32,582 bases of DNA from an uncultured Lentisphaerota bacterium (GTDB taxonomy: Bacteria; Verrucomicrobiota; Kiritimatiellia; CAIQIC01): positions 1 through 32,582 of the forward strand of contig CAIQIC010000033.1 of NCBI GenBank assembly GCA_903871765.1, read 5' to 3'. Shown one piece after another: positions 1 through 10,463 of the stretch. Position 1 is the first letter of the stretch. Each line of letters starts with the position of its first letter. Under the pieces are notes generated by a model, which was not told the origin of the DNA, did no database searches, and was given only the letters and a program-made list of their open reading frames with translations. Both the position numbers and the translations under genes were made by a program.

Positions 1-2
1 CC

Positions 3-3000
3 GACAAAGTGGGCCGGTACCTTGCCGACAAGTACGGGCTGTCCACGACGTATCCTCCACTGACGCCCGATGCGAACATTCTGCTCTTCGGTTACCCCAG
101 CAATCTCGCCGTCATTGCCGGCACTGACATTACCTGGAGCTTCCCGTATGGGACGGTGGTGACGAACCTCGCGCCCACCTACACGCTGTCCTCCGGAACG
201 TGCGATCCGGCTTCCGGTTCCTCCCATGACTTCTCCTCCGGTCCGGTGACCTACACTGTCACCAATGGGGCCGCTGTCAATGCCTATACCGTCACCGTCA
301 GCTTTTTCGTTGGACTGAACGTGAGCACCTACTTCCTCAGCCCCAGCCAGAGCCTGCTGGCACCCATTTCCAATTTGATGGGGCAAACGCCCGCGGCGAC
401 AGGCATTCAAGTTGACAACATTGACTACCACAGTGGTACTTGGGGGGTTCCAGGGTCGCCCAGTGGTGATAACTTTGCGATACTTTGGGAGGGCTGGTTT
501 GATGTGCTGGCAGCCGGTGGACACGGCATCTACACCATGGGAACCTCCAGCGATGACGGCACCGCAATCTACATGGACTTGAATGGCAATAGCAGCTTCG
601 CCGACGCCGGCGAATACATTGTGAACAACAACAATTTTCAAGGTAATAACCCCGTAACAGGTCAGGTGACGCTGAACATGGATTCGGTTCACCTGGTGAT
701 CGGCTATTACGAGGGTGGCGGCGGCTATGACATGTCCGCCGCTTGGAAGAAGGGGACCTATTCGGACTTCAGCGATCTGGACCTCATCAACGGCACTTCA
801 GGCGTCTTCTTCCCTTATGACCCCCATCCGCCTGTGGCTCAGATCATGTCCTTTGGTATCCCGGGACATAGCGGCGTCATTAATCAGGGCGTGAAGACCA
901 TCACTTTGTATGTGCCGAATGGGACGGTTGTGACCAACCTCGCGCCCACCTACACGCTGTCTTCCGGGGCGTGCGTTCCGGCTTCCGGCGCCACCCGAGA
1001 CTTCACCAACCCGGTGACGTACACCGTCACCGATGGGGCCACCACCAACGCCTATACCGTGACGGTCACCGTCTTGCCGCCCGGCCCCCCGGTGACCGAT
1101 TATGCGCGCTGGTTCGACGCCTCAAAGCTCGGCTTGGCTGACAATGCCCCCGTTACGCAGTGGAATGACGGCAGCGGCAACAACGCCAACGCCACGGTGC
1201 CGGACGGCAATGCCACTCCCACCTACGTTGCCAACTCGGGGATGGAAAGCGGTCTCGGCGCAATCTACTTCGCCGGGAACAGCGGTGCCGGCGACAGTGC
1301 GGCCTTGGGGTTCACCCGGGACAGCAGCATCCGCACGGTCTTCTCCGTTTTCAAAGGCTGCAGCTTCCTCCTCACGGATCAAGACTGGTATCAATTCCAT
1401 CGCCCAAGCGACGACGATCCAACAAGTCCGCTCTTTACCGGATGGGCCCGTGACAATAACGGATATAATGAAGACAATGGACATATTACTTATCCCACTA
1501 CCGCAGATAATACTGGTTCGACGTATGTTAACGGAACGCTGGTTCAACCGTTTGACGACCGCGACTCGCCCTTCGCGATGCCCACTGACCAACATAATGG
1601 CTACAACCTTGTGGAGGTCCTCTCGGGTAACGCGTTGCAAGCCGATTCCTTCAACAAGGACCGCGTCTACCATTCGGGCAATCAATATCAGGCCGAAGTG
1701 ATTATTTACGACCGGGTACTTACCGAAGATGAGCGCGGGCAGGTCGAGACCTACTTGACGGACAAGTGGTTCGGCACGCCTCCCCCGTCTACGACGCCGC
1801 CGACCGTGCTCCGCGCGTACAACGTCGGCACGACCAACGTGCAGGTGCTCTTTTCCAAAACGGTCGAAGCCGCCAGCGCCACGAATATGGCCAACTACGT
1901 GTGCACCAACGGCCTCGCCATCACCATGGCCACGCTCGGCGCGGATAATGCCAGCGTCATCCTCACCATCGCCCCCATGACGTACGGCACGAATTACGGG
2001 CTGCTCCTCAACAATATCCGTGATCGCGCTTCCACGCCGAACACGATCGCAACCAACACGCTCGTCGGCTTCGTCGCGTTGCCCTATGCGTTGCAGGACA
2101 TCGGCGCCCCGGCCATCCCAACCGCCATGAGCGTCGCCGGTAATGGCGTGAACGTGACGGCGGGCGGCAGCGCCCTGGGCGGCACAACGGATCAAGGCGG
2201 CTTCGTCTTCCAGTTGCGGACCGGCGATTTCGACGTGAGCGTCCGCCTCGCCGGGCTGGGCAATTCGGATGTCTGGGCCAAGGCGGGCTTGATGGGCCGC
2301 GAAACGCTCGCGGCCAATAGCCGGTTCGCCGCGGTGTTCGCGACGCCGACGATGAATGGCACTTTCTTCGAGTATCGCGACCCGGCGGCAAGCGCGAGCC
2401 ACACCAGCGGCCATTTCCCGGCGAATTTCCCGAACGGCTGGCTCCGCCTCAAACGCGTGGGCAACGTCTTTACCGGCTACGCCAGCTACGATGGCCAGAC
2501 GTGGACCCCACTCGGCACCGTCACGATCGCGATGGCCAGCCAGATTTACGTCGGCCTCGTTGTGACCAGCCACAATGCCAGCTTGGCGACCACCGCCCAG
2601 TTTCTCGACATGACCGATAACACGGGCGCCGTCACCCTCGGCACCGTCGTCAACCCGCACGACGCACTTGGCCCGTCCAGCCGCCAGACGCCCATCGTGA
2701 TTTCGGAAATCATGTACAAGCCGGCGCCGCGCACCGACGGCAACAATGTCGAGTTCGTCGAAATTTACAACACCAACCCGTGGTTCCACGACATCAGCAA
2801 CTACCGGCTCGTCGCCGACAACCTCACGTATACGTTCCCGGCCGGCACCACTCTGGGCGGCGGCGCGTTCCTCGTCATCGCCGCCTCGCCGACCGGCATC
2901 CAAAGCGTTTACGGCATCAACAACGTCGTCGGTCCGTACACCGGCAGCTTGAAGAAGACCGGCACGCTCCAGTTGTTCGACGAACACAACGCGCTGCTGC

Positions 3001-6000
3001 TCACCGTCCCGTACGCCAACGCCGGCCCATGGCCCGCGGGCGCCGACGGCACCGGCCATTCGATCGTCCTGGCGTATCCGACCTACGGCGAAGGCGACCC
3101 GCGCGCCTGGGACATCAGCGACACCGTCGGCGGTTCGCCCGGCCAACCGGAAGCCTACCGGCCCAGTCCGCTGCGCAACGTCGTCATCAACGAGTTCCTC
3201 GCCCACACCGACCCGCCGGACTGCGATTACATCGAGCTGTACAACCACAGCACCCAGTCGGTGGATCTTTCGAGTTGCATCCTGACCGACGATCCGACGA
3301 CGAATAAATTCGTCCTCCCGTCGGGCACGATCATTCCGCCGCGCGGCTTCGTGTATTACAGCTCGACGAACATGAATTTCAATCTCAACAAGACCGGCGA
3401 AACGATTTATTTCAAGAACCCCGACCAATCGCGGGTGCTGGACGCGGTCGCCTTCGACGGCCAGGAAAATGGCGTGCCCATGGGCCGCTGGCCGGATGGC
3501 GCGAGCCCGTTCTACCGGTTGAGCGCGAAAACGCCGGGCGCGTCGAACGCCGCCATCCGCGTCAGCAATGTGGTGATCAACGAGTTGATGTACAAACCCA
3601 TCAGCGGCGATGACGACGACCAGTTCATCGAACTCTACAACCGCGGCACCAACACGGTGGACTTGAGCGGCTGGACGCTCAGCGACGGCATCAGTTTCAC
3701 GTTCCCGGCTGCGACCCTGCTGGCCTCGAACGGCTATCTCGTCGTGGCCCGCAACGCGGCGCAGTTGCGGTCGCATTACTCCAATCTGACCACGGCGAAC
3801 TGCCTCGGCGACTTCAGCGGCAAGCTGAGCCACAACGGCGAGCGCGTCGCGCTGACGATGCCGCAGTACGACATCGCAACCAACGGCGTGACGAATCTCG
3901 TGATGAACATCACCGTCAACGAAGTCAGCTACGGCACCGGTGGCCGCTGGCCGCAGTGGGCCGCCGGCGGCGGCAGCAGCCTGGAGTTGATTGATCCCAA
4001 CAGCAACAACCGGCTCGCCGCCAACTGGGCCGACAGCGATGAGACGGCCAAATCCGTCTGGACCAACATCGAAATCACCGCCGTCCTCGACAACGGCGCG
4101 AACTACGATTCGTTCATTGATTACGCCCAACTCGGCCTGCTCGACGTTGGCGAATGCCTCGTGGACAACCTCGAGGTCCGCGCCGGGACCAACGGGGTGA
4201 ATCTGGTTCTCAATTCCGACTTCGAGAGCGGCACGGCCAACTGGACGTTTCAAGGCTGTATGTCGCGATCGAGCCTGGAGAACACCGGTTACTCCAGCGG
4301 TCATTCCCTGCACATCCGCTGCAGCAGCCGGCTCTGGACCGGCGTCAATTCCTGCGAGTTGGCGCTGGCCAACAACACGCTCGCCTCCGGCCAAACCGCC
4401 ACGCTGCGGTTCAAGACGCGCTGGCTGCACGGCTGGCCGGAAGCATTGCTGCGCCTTAATGGCAACTGGCTCGAAGCCACCGGCCGGCTGCCCGTTCCCA
4501 CCAACCTGGGCACGCCCGGCCTGCCGAACAGCCGCCTGGTCGCCAATGCCGGTCCGGCGATCTACGAAGTCACGCACACGCCGACCGTGCCGGCTGCCAG
4601 CCAGGCGGTCGTCGTGACGGCGCGCGCCCACGATCCGAACGGCTTGAAGAATTTCACGTTGTATTATCGCCTTGACCCGGCCACGAACTACACCGCCGTG
4701 ACCATGACGGACAACGGCACCGGCGGCGATGCGCTGGCGGGCGATGGCGTGTACAGCGGCACGATTCCGGGGCAGGCGGCCAACACGATCGCCGCGTTCT
4801 ACCTGGCCGCGACGGACAACTTGGGAGCGGCGACGCGGTTCCCGGCGTTGCGCAACGACAACGCACCAGCGCCCGAAGGCGTGGTGATGTTCGGCGACAG
4901 CAATCCCAACAGCAGTTTCGGTGTGTATCATCTGTGGCTCACACAGACCAACGTGAACCGGTGGAGCAGCTTATCGGACCTGAGCAACGAAGAACACGAC
5001 GGCACGATGGTCAACGGCAACCGGGTCATCTACAACATGCAGGGCCGGTTCGCCGGCAGCCCGTACCATCAGGACTTCGACACGCCGGCCGGCAATCTCT
5101 GTCATTATAAATGGACGTTCCCCGACGACGACCAGTTCCTCGGCGCAACTTCGTTCAACAAACTCCATCAGCCCGGCAACGGCGCAGGTGACGACGGCAC
5201 CATCCAGCGCGAGCAAACCGCGAACCTGTTCCTGCGCGCGTTGGGCGTGCCGTGGCTCAACCGCCGCTATGTCGCCGTGTACGTCAACGGTAACCGCCGC
5301 GGTACGTTGATGGAAGACGCGCAGTGTCCCGATGCCGACGTGGTCGCGGAACACTGGCCTGACGATAAGGACGGCTGGCTCTACAAAATGCAGCCGTGGT
5401 TCGAATTTGCCCCGGTCCCCTCGGGGAATTGGATCGGGTTCGATAACGATGGCTGGTGTACGCTCCAGAAGTACACGACCACCGGCGGCATGGAGAAAAC
5501 GGCGCGGTACCGGTACAACTTCGAGGTGCGCCGCACGCCGGATTCGATGAGCAATTTCAACCCCGTCTTCGCGCTGGTGGACGCCAACAACACCGCCGGC
5601 ACGCCCAACTATGTTGCCAACCTGCAGAACCTCGCCGACATGGAGAACTGGATGCGCGTGCTCGCCGCCAACCACGCCGCAGGCAACTGGGACTGTTTCG
5701 GGGTGGCCAACGGCCAGAACCTCTACGGGTACATCGGCGCGCTCGGCACCAAGTATTCGCTGTTGATGTGGGACTTCAACATCGTGCTCGGCAACGGCTC
5801 GTGGGGACCGGGCGAAAACCTGTTCAGCACCGGCGGGGTGGATGCCATTTACCAGGAACCGGCGTTCCGCCGGATGTATTGCCGCGCGCTGCAGGAACTC
5901 GTCAACGGCCCGCTCAACGTGGCCAACAGCGGACCGTTGCTCGATGCCAAGTACAAGGCCTTTGGCGCCAACGGCCAAAACGTGACCAGTCCGAGCGGGA

Positions 6001-8456
6001 TCAAGAACTGGTTGGCGCAGGCCCACGACAGCATCGCGGCGCAACTGAACGCCCTGAACGCCAACACCAGCTTCGTCGTCAGCCCGACCGTGCCCGTCAC
6101 CAATGACGTCGCCATCATCAGCGGCACGGCGCCGGTCGGTGTGAAAACGGTGTTGTTTGACGGTATCGCCTGGCCGGTCGTCTGGACCGACCTGACCGAC
6201 TGGACGGCCAGCGTAGTGCTGGCCGCCGGCAGCAACGTGTTGAGTGTGGTCGGCGTGGACATGAACGGCCAGCCCGTGGCCGGCGCGAGCAACACCGTGA
6301 CCGCCGTGAACAACGGCACGATCCCATCGCCCGTCGGCCGAATCGTGATCAACGAAATCATGTACAACCCGGCTGTCGCCGGCGCCGAGTACGTGGAGTT
6401 GTTCAACAACTCGACCAACACCACTTTCGATTTGTCCGGCTGGCAGTTCAACGGTCTGTCGTACGCGTTCCCCGCCGGTTCACTGCTGGGCCCGACGAAT
6501 TACCTCGTCCTGGCCGCCAATGCGACGATCTTCGCCGACACGTATGGCGTGACCAACCCGGTGTTCGATGTCTTCGATGGCACGCTGCAAACCAACGGCG
6601 AAACACTCACGCTCATCCAGCCCGGCACCAACTCGGCCGGCAACGTCACCGTCGCCAAGGTCCGTTACGAAAACACCGCCCCGTGGCCGACAAACGCCAA
6701 CGGCACCGGCGCCGCGCTCCAATTGAGCGATCCGCGCCAGGACAACTGGCGCGTGGGCAATTGGTCCGTCATCGCCACCAACGGCACGCCCGCCGCCGCC
6801 AATGCCACGCTGACCAACCTGCCGGCGTTCCAGACGTTGTGGCTCAATGAACTCCAGGCCGACAACCTGACCGGCATCACCAACAGCGCCGGCCAACACA
6901 CCGCCTGGCTCGAACTCTACAACCCCAGCACCAACACCGTCGCCCTCGGCGGCCTCTTTCTCGCCAACACCTATACCAACCTCGCGCAGTGGGCGTTCCC
7001 GTCCAACGCGGTCATCAACCCCGGTCAGTTCAAAGTGATCTTCGCCGACGGCCTGACCAATCTCTCGACGCTCGCCGAATTGCACACCAGCTTCGTCCTG
7101 CCGAGCACGTCCGGCGCGCTCGCCCTGAGCCGGCTCACCAACAGCCAATACCAGGTCCTCGACTACATCAATTACTCCGGTCTCGGCGCCAACCATTCCT
7201 ACGGTTCGTACCCCGACGGCCAAAGCTTCACCCGGCAGGAATTTTATTACGTCACCCCCGGCGCCACGAACAATGGCTCCAGCGTGCCGCTGACGGTGAT
7301 GATCAACGAGTGGATGGCCGACAACACCCAAACCCTCGCCAACCCGGTCGGCGGCAAGTACGACGACTGGTTCGAACTGTACAACTATGGCACCGACACC
7401 GTGTACCTCGCCGGCTACTACCTCACCGACACCGTCAACAAGCCCTTCAAGTCCGTCATCCCGGCCGGCTACACCATCCCGCCGCACAGTTTCATCATCG
7501 TCTGGGCCGACAACACCAACACCACCAACACCCCCGACATCCATGCCAATTTCGCCCTGTCCAAGGGCGGCGAGAGTATCGGCCTTTTCGCGCCCGACGG
7601 CACCGTCATTGACTTCCTCAACTTCGGCGCACAACTCACCGACGTCAGCCAGGGCCGGTACCTCGACGGCGGCACCAACATTTGTTTCATGTACACTCCC
7701 ACGCCGCGCACCAACAACGTCATCCCGCTCCTCGCCATCACCGCCCCCGTCCCCATCGGCTCCGAGTCCGGCCCCACCAACGCCCTCTTCAACCTCACCC
7801 GCACCGGCGACACCAACGCTGCCATCACCGTCACCCTCCAAATCTCCGGCACCGCCTCCAACGGGGTTGACTACGCCACCATCGCCAATTCCATCCTCCT
7901 CCCCGCCGGCAACACCAGCACAAACATCACCATCGCCCCCATCCCCGACACCCTCGCCGAAGGCGATGAGACCGTCATATTCACCATCGCGAACAACCCC
8001 ACCGCCTACGCCATCGCCCCTCCCGGCTGCGCCCTCATCACGATTAAGGACACTCCGGTGGACAACTGGCGGTTCATCCACTTCGGCAGCAACGCCACCA
8101 ACCCCCTGATCGCCGGCGACCTGGCCGACCCTGACCACGACGGCCTCCCGAATCTTCTCGAATACGCCCTCGGTCTCGACCCGCTCGTTGCCAACACAAA
8201 CGGGATGCTGACCGGCGGCATCCTGAACGGATTCCTGACGTTCACCTACCCCAAGGCGAAAGCCGCCACTGATATCACCTGTGTCGTCGAAGTGACCGGC
8301 TCGCTGACCGGCGGATGGAGTTCCGCCACCGGCGACGTGGATCAATTCTGGCAGGTGGTGGACGGCTTGACGAACCAGACCATCACCGCCCGCGACCAAA
8401 TGCCGGTCACCAACGCCACGAGCCGATTTATGCGGTTGAAAGTGAGCCGGCCCTGA
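3..8456 (+). CDS. Giant secreted lamin-tail/CotH-type multidomain protein (5' end outside window)
   Basis: The reading frame is open from the left edge, and its first residues look like the end of a LamG jelly-roll domain, so the true start lies upstream. Counting from the GTG at position 9, I see two related beta-sandwich repeats resembling DUF5018 (about 27-100 and 283-358) around a PA14-like region (about 110-275). Next come a LamG domain (365-588), an SbsA-like Ig domain (594-684), a DUF1349-like sandwich (694-871), three lamin-tail domains (starting near 894, 1057 and 1188) and a carbohydrate-binding-like stretch near 1397. A CotH-like region (about 1620-2020), three more lamin-tail domains (near 2110, 2275 and 2430) and a Calx-beta domain (2570-2680) follow. 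The C-terminal module carries DPDHDGLPNLLEYALG and ends in RFMRLKVSRP, with no LPxTG or PEP-CTERM signal. CotH proteins are atypical kinases; here the usual WDxD reads WDFN near residue 1921. It is probably an exported adhesive or structural protein; activity is unproven. Confidence 0.85.
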   Translation, partial: DKVGRYLADKYGLSTTYPPLTPDANILLFGYPSNLAVIAGTDITWSFPYGTVVTNLAPTYTLSSGTCDPASGSSHDFSSGPVTYTVTNGAAVNAYTVTVSFFVGLNVSTYFLSPSQSLLAPISNLMGQTPAATGIQVDNIDYHSGTWGVPGSPSGDNFAILWEGWFDVLAAGGHGIYTMGTSSDDGTAIYMDLNGNSSFADAGEYIVNNNNFQGNNPVTGQVTLNMDSVHLVIGYYEGGGGYDMSAAWKKGTYSDFSDLDLINGTSGVFFPYDPHPPVAQIMSFGIPGHSGVINQGVKTITLYVPNGTVVTNLAPTYTLSSGACVPASGATRDFTNPVTYTVTDGATTNAYTVTVTVLPPGPPVTDYARWFDASKLGLADNAPVTQWNDGSGNNANATVPDGNATPTYVANSGMESGLGAIYFAGNSGAGDSAALGFTRDSSIRTVFSVFKGCSFLLTDQDWYQFHRPSDDDPTSPLFTGWARDNNGYNEDNGHITYPTTADNTGSTYVNGTLVQPFDDRDSPFAMPTDQHNGYNLVEVLSGNALQADSFNKDRVYHSGNQYQAEVIIYDRVLTEDERGQVETYLTDKWFGTPPPSTTPPTVLRAYNVGTTNVQVLFSKTVEAASATNMANYVCTNGLAITMATLGADNASVILTIAPMTYGTNYGLLLNNIRDRASTPNTIATNTLVGFVALPYALQDIGAPAIPTAMSVAGNGVNVTAGGSALGGTTDQGGFVFQLRTGDFDVSVRLAGLGNSDVWAKAGLMGRETLAANSRFAAVFATPTMNGTFFEYRDPAASASHTSGHFPANFPNGWLRLKRVGNVFTGYASYDGQTWTPLGTVTIAMASQIYVGLVVTSHNASLATTAQFLDMTDNTGAVTLGTVVNPHDALGPSSRQTPIVISEIMYKPAPRTDGNNVEFVEIYNTNPWFHDISNYRLVADNLTYTFPAGTTLGGGAFLVIAASPTGIQSVYGINNVVGPYTGSLKKTGTLQLFDEHNALLLTVPYANAGPWPAGADGTGHSIVLAYPTYGEGDPRAWDISDTVGGSPGQPEAYRPSPLRNVVINEFLAHTDPPDCDYIELYNHSTQSVDLSSCILTDDPTTNKFVLPSGTIIPPRGFVYYSSTNMNFNLNKTGETIYFKNPDQSRVLDAVAFDGQENGVPMGRWPDGASPFYRLSAKTPGASNAAIRVSNVVINELMYKPISGDDDDQFIELYNRGTNTVDLSGWTLSDGISFTFPAATLLASNGYLVVARNAAQLRSHYSNLTTANCLGDFSGKLSHNGERVALTMPQYDIATNGVTNLVMNITVNEVSYGTGGRWPQWAAGGGSSLELIDPNSNNRLAANWADSDETAKSVWTNIEITAVLDNGANYDSFIDYAQLGLLDVGECLVDNLEVRAGTNGVNLVLNSDFESGTANWTFQGCMSRSSLENTGYSSGHSLHIRCSSRLWTGVNSCELALANNTLASGQTATLRFKTRWLHGWPEALLRLNGNWLEATGRLPVPTNLGTPGLPNSRLVANAGPAIYEVTHTPTVPAASQAVVVTARAHDPNGLKNFTLYYRLDPATNYTAVTMTDNGTGGDALAGDGVYSGTIPGQAANTIAAFYLAATDNLGAATRFPALRNDNAPAPEGVVMFGDSNPNSSFGVYHLWLTQTNVNRWSSLSDLSNEEHDGTMVNGNRVIYNMQGRFAGSPYHQDFDTPAGNLCHYKWTFPDDDQFLGATSFNKLHQPGNGAGDDGTIQREQTANLFLRALGVPWLNRRYVAVYVNGNRRGTLMEDAQCPDADVVAEHWPDDKDGWLYKMQPWFEFAPVPSGNWIGFDNDGWCTLQKYTTTGGMEKTARYRYNFEVRRTPDSMSNFNPVFALVDANNTAGTPNYVANLQNLADMENWMRVLAANHAAGNWDCFGVANGQNLYGYIGALGTKYSLLMWDFNIVLGNGSWGPGENLFSTGGVDAIYQEPAFRRMYCRALQELVNGPLNVANSGPLLDAKYKAFGANGQNVTSPSGIKNWLAQAHDSIAAQLNALNANTSFVVSPTVPVTNDVAIISGTAPVGVKTVLFDGIAWPVVWTDLTDWTASVVLAAGSNVLSVVGVDMNGQPVAGASNTVTAVNNGTIPSPVGRIVINEIMYNPAVAGAEYVELFNNSTNTTFDLSGWQFNGLSYAFPAGSLLGPTNYLVLAANATIFADTYGVTNPVFDVFDGTLQTNGETLTLIQPGTNSAGNVTVAKVRYENTAPWPTNANGTGAALQLSDPRQDNWRVGNWSVIATNGTPAAANATLTNLPAFQTLWLNELQADNLTGITNSAGQHTAWLELYNPSTNTVALGGLFLANTYTNLAQWAFPSNAVINPGQFKVIFADGLTNLSTLAELHTSFVLPSTSGALALSRLTNSQYQVLDYINYSGLGANHSYGSYPDGQSFTRQEFYYVTPGATNNGSSVPLTVMINEWMADNTQTLANPVGGKYDDWFELYNYGTDTVYLAGYYLTDTVNKPFKSVIPAGYTIPPHSFIIVWADNTNTTNTPDIHANFALSKGGESIGLFAPDGTVIDFLNFGAQLTDVSQGRYLDGGTNICFMYTPTPRTNNVIPLLAITAPVPIGSESGPTNALFNLTRTGDTNAAITVTLQISGTASNGVDYATIANSILLPAGNTSTNITIAPIPDTLAEGDETVIFTIANNPTAYAIAPPGCALITIKDTPVDNWRFIHFGSNATNPLIAGDLADPDHDGLPNLLEYALGLDPLVANTNGMLTGGILNGFLTFTYPKAKAATDITCVVEVTGSLTGGWSSATGDVDQFWQVVDGLTNQTITARDQMPVTNATSRFMRLKVSRP

Positions 8457-8550
8457 GAGCGCTACGCGGAGCAGTTCAACTGTTCCACGCAGGATAACTG
8501 GCCGGGTTAGTCTTGAGGCTGAAAGCAGGGCTGAAAACCGAAGCTGAAAG

Positions 8551-8570
8551 TCCTTCCCCTATAGGAAGGA
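8551..8570. terminator. Candidate bidirectional hairpin between convergent genes
   Basis: A perfect 7-bp inverted repeat (TCCTTCC, 6-nt loop, GGAAGGA) lies between the stop of the giant protein gene and the convergent stop of thpR. No run of T follows on either side, so a classical intrinsic terminator is not proven. Three GCTGAAA copies lie just to its left, roughly 8519-8549. Its position between two converging genes is the main argument. Confidence 0.35.
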
Positions 8571-8595
8571 GCCCAAGACTGAAGGACGCCCTACT

Positions 8596-9198
8596 TTACG
8601 AACCACCGGACAAATTGGCTGCGTGCAGCGGGGTGTAACGCACGCCTTGCGATTCAAGATGACTCTGCATCAGGTCAATTTGATCGACGGGAACAAAACC
8701 ATAGGGCGCGCGGTCAGCCTGTTCCAGCGCCTTGGCCAGGGCGGATAGATCGGCGCGTCGCCCGGGCCGCACCCGGCCCAGCGTCACATGTGGATGAAAG
8801 GGGCGCTCCTCCGTGCGCAGCCCCAGCGCGTGCACCCGAACGTCGAGGTCATCGTACAGCGCGGCCAACTGGTGCACCGGACCGCTCAGTCCTGCCCATA
8901 AAACCCGGGGCGCCGGCGGTGAGCCGAAATAACCCAGTCCCGCCGCGCGCAGCGTGAACGGGGGATGCGCGGACGCCACCGCGTCCAGGGCCGCGGCCAA
9001 GTCGGGGATTTGGGCCCCGAAGACGTCGCCGAGGAACAATAGGGTCACGTGGAGATTCGCCGGCGCCACCCAGCCGACCCGCGCGCCGCTGTGTTGCAGC
9101 CGCGCCACTTCCTGCGCCAACGCCGCGCGCACCTCTTCCGGAATGGGCACGGCCACGAAGACGCGCAGGACCGCGTCGGCTGGCGGCAGGACATGCAT
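8596..9198 (-). CDS. thpR: RNA 2',3'-cyclic phosphodiesterase (2H phosphoesterase, LigT/ThpR family)
   Basis: This 200-residue protein has the family's usual length and both catalytic 2H motifs: HVTL at residues 50-53 and HVTL at 137-140. Each sits at the end of a beta strand, the second in the context RPFHPHVTLGR. Family members hydrolyse 2',3'-cyclic phosphates at RNA ends to 2'-phosphates and can ligate tRNA halves in vitro. The protein is cytosolic, with no signal peptide or membrane segment. It is the last gene of the leftward run, 46 bases after the DUF4340 gene, so it could be read from the same transcript although it has no obvious link with the ABC transporter. The chosen ATG has only a weak AGAG-like ribosome site. 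Identity is confident; the physiological substrate is unknown. Confidence 0.9.
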   Translation of the reverse strand: MHVLPPADAVLRVFVAVPIPEEVRAALAQEVARLQHSGARVGWVAPANLHVTLLFLGDVFGAQIPDLAAALDAVASAHPPFTLRAAGLGYFGSPPAPRVLWAGLSGPVHQLAALYDDLDVRVHALGLRTEERPFHPHVTLGRVRPGRRADLSALAKALEQADRAPYGFVPVDQIDLMQSHLESQGVRYTPLHAANLSGGS

Positions 9199-9244
9199 GC
9201 GCTGAAGTGATCTCTTCTCGCCCGTGAAGACAACTCAAAGTTGA

Positions 9245-10462
9245 TTACTTTTCGGACGTCTCCGGGGTCGCCGGGCTCGCGGGACTGACGTCGTTCGTCG
9301 CGGTCGAAACCGTGTTCGTCACCGGCGGGGGCGGCGGACGGAGCTTCGCCAACTCGCTGCGCGCCGGCAGCAGCTTGCGGCACGAGTCATCCGACACGAT
9401 ATACGTGAAGTGGCTGAACAGGGCGTTTTTCTCCTGCGCCTTCTTGGTATCCGCCACAACCTTGGCCTCGTATTCCTTCTTCAGCGTGGCCACCTGGTTG
9501 GAGGCGGCGGCATTGGTGGCGGCAGCCAGGGCGGTAACAAAATTCGTCGGCGCCCCCGGCTGCAGGTATGACACCGCCAAGCGCACATAGCGGCCAGCCG
9601 GGGCATTGGTGCCCGCCTTAAGGGTGTAGTTCAAGCCGGACCTGGTCGTCACTTCCAGCGTCGGCGGCTGCCCGAGGCCCAACGCGGCCTCCTGGCGGGC
9701 GGGATCGGCCACGCCGGCGGCGTCGAGCCATGCGAGCGCGCCGGCGAGAGATTCCGTCATCTCGGTGTTCAACTCCTCATTGGTGCTGATACCTTCCAGT
9801 TTGAACAGGCTGTTGGAATAAGCCAGCATCCACGTTTGATTGGAAACGGAACCTTTGAGCTGCAACACTTCGTCCCGGGTGATCTCCAGTAATCGGGCCT
9901 TCACCCAGGCAAAGGATTGGCGCGGCCAATCGGACAAGTTCTCCTTCACCAACACCACCGGCCCGGAACCGGCGCGTACATAGCAACCGTCCGGGTAGCC
10001 GCCAAATTCGGAGTTCTGCCCCCGCAGGCGGGCCAAGCCCACGGTCAGCGCGGCCAATTCCTTGCCGGCGGCATCGGTCAGGCGGACCTGCAACGGCGCC
10101 TTGTTAGACGTCGCCAGCAGGCCGACGTCCTTGAGATACTGGTCGCCGCCGGCCAGCACTTCGCCCGCCTTGAGATTGGCCAGCGTGCGCAGGTTGTCGG
10201 CAAGCTTCTCAAAATCCGCGGGATGGTTCCACCGCGTGGCCACCACCCACCGGCCGTCCTGCCTGGCCAGGCGCACGGTGTTTGTCCCGTCCCGCAGCTC
10301 AAATCCGGCCACGGCATTAACGTCCAAGGACGGGAAAAGCGTGCGTCCCACCTGGACACCGCCGGCGGTTGCGGGTCGCGACGGTGGACGGTGTTGCATC
10401 ACGGCCGTCAACACCAGCACCGCCAGCACAACGGTCAGCCCAAGTAACGTACGCGCTTTCAT
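9245..10462 (-). CDS. DUF4340 domain protein, partner of a Gld-type ABC system
   Basis: This is a 405-residue protein with one N-terminal membrane segment (about residues 5-22) and a long extracytoplasmic part. The stretch with GFELRDGTNTVRLARQDGRW followed by a region on residual lengths and repeats is typical of DUF4340, whose members normally sit beside GldG-like ABC auxiliary proteins. The C-terminus is rich in proline, threonine and serine and probably disordered. It starts one base after the stop of the upstream GldG-like gene, which implies translational coupling and a joint function at the envelope. No catalytic motif is visible, and its biochemical role is unknown for the family as far as I know. 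Confidence 0.8.
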   Translation of the reverse strand: MKARTLLGLTVVLAVLVLTAVMQHRPPSRPATAGGVQVGRTLFPSLDVNAVAGFELRDGTNTVRLARQDGRWVVATRWNHPADFEKLADNLRTLANLKAGEVLAGGDQYLKDVGLLATSNKAPLQVRLTDAAGKELAALTVGLARLRGQNSEFGGYPDGCYVRAGSGPVVLVKENLSDWPRQSFAWVKARLLEITRDEVLQLKGSVSNQTWMLAYSNSLFKLEGISTNEELNTEMTESLAGALAWLDAAGVADPARQEAALGLGQPPTLEVTTRSGLNYTLKAGTNAPAGRYVRLAVSYLQPGAPTNFVTALAAATNAAASNQVATLKKEYEAKVVADTKKAQEKNALFSHFTYIVSDDSCRKLLPARSELAKLRPPPPPVTNTVSTATNDVSPASPATPETSEK

Positions 10463-10463
10463 C

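Noticed and set aside
1122-4931. 1269-codon open frame on the minus strand
   Set aside because: It lies antisense to the giant protein and encodes a low-complexity Arg/Val/Ala/Gly-rich sequence with no domains. High GC at third positions on the coding strand explains the missing stops.
6480-8399. 639-codon open frame on the minus strand
   Set aside because: Also an antisense shadow of the giant protein: Gly/Val/Glu-rich, no recognisable domain, no ribosome site.
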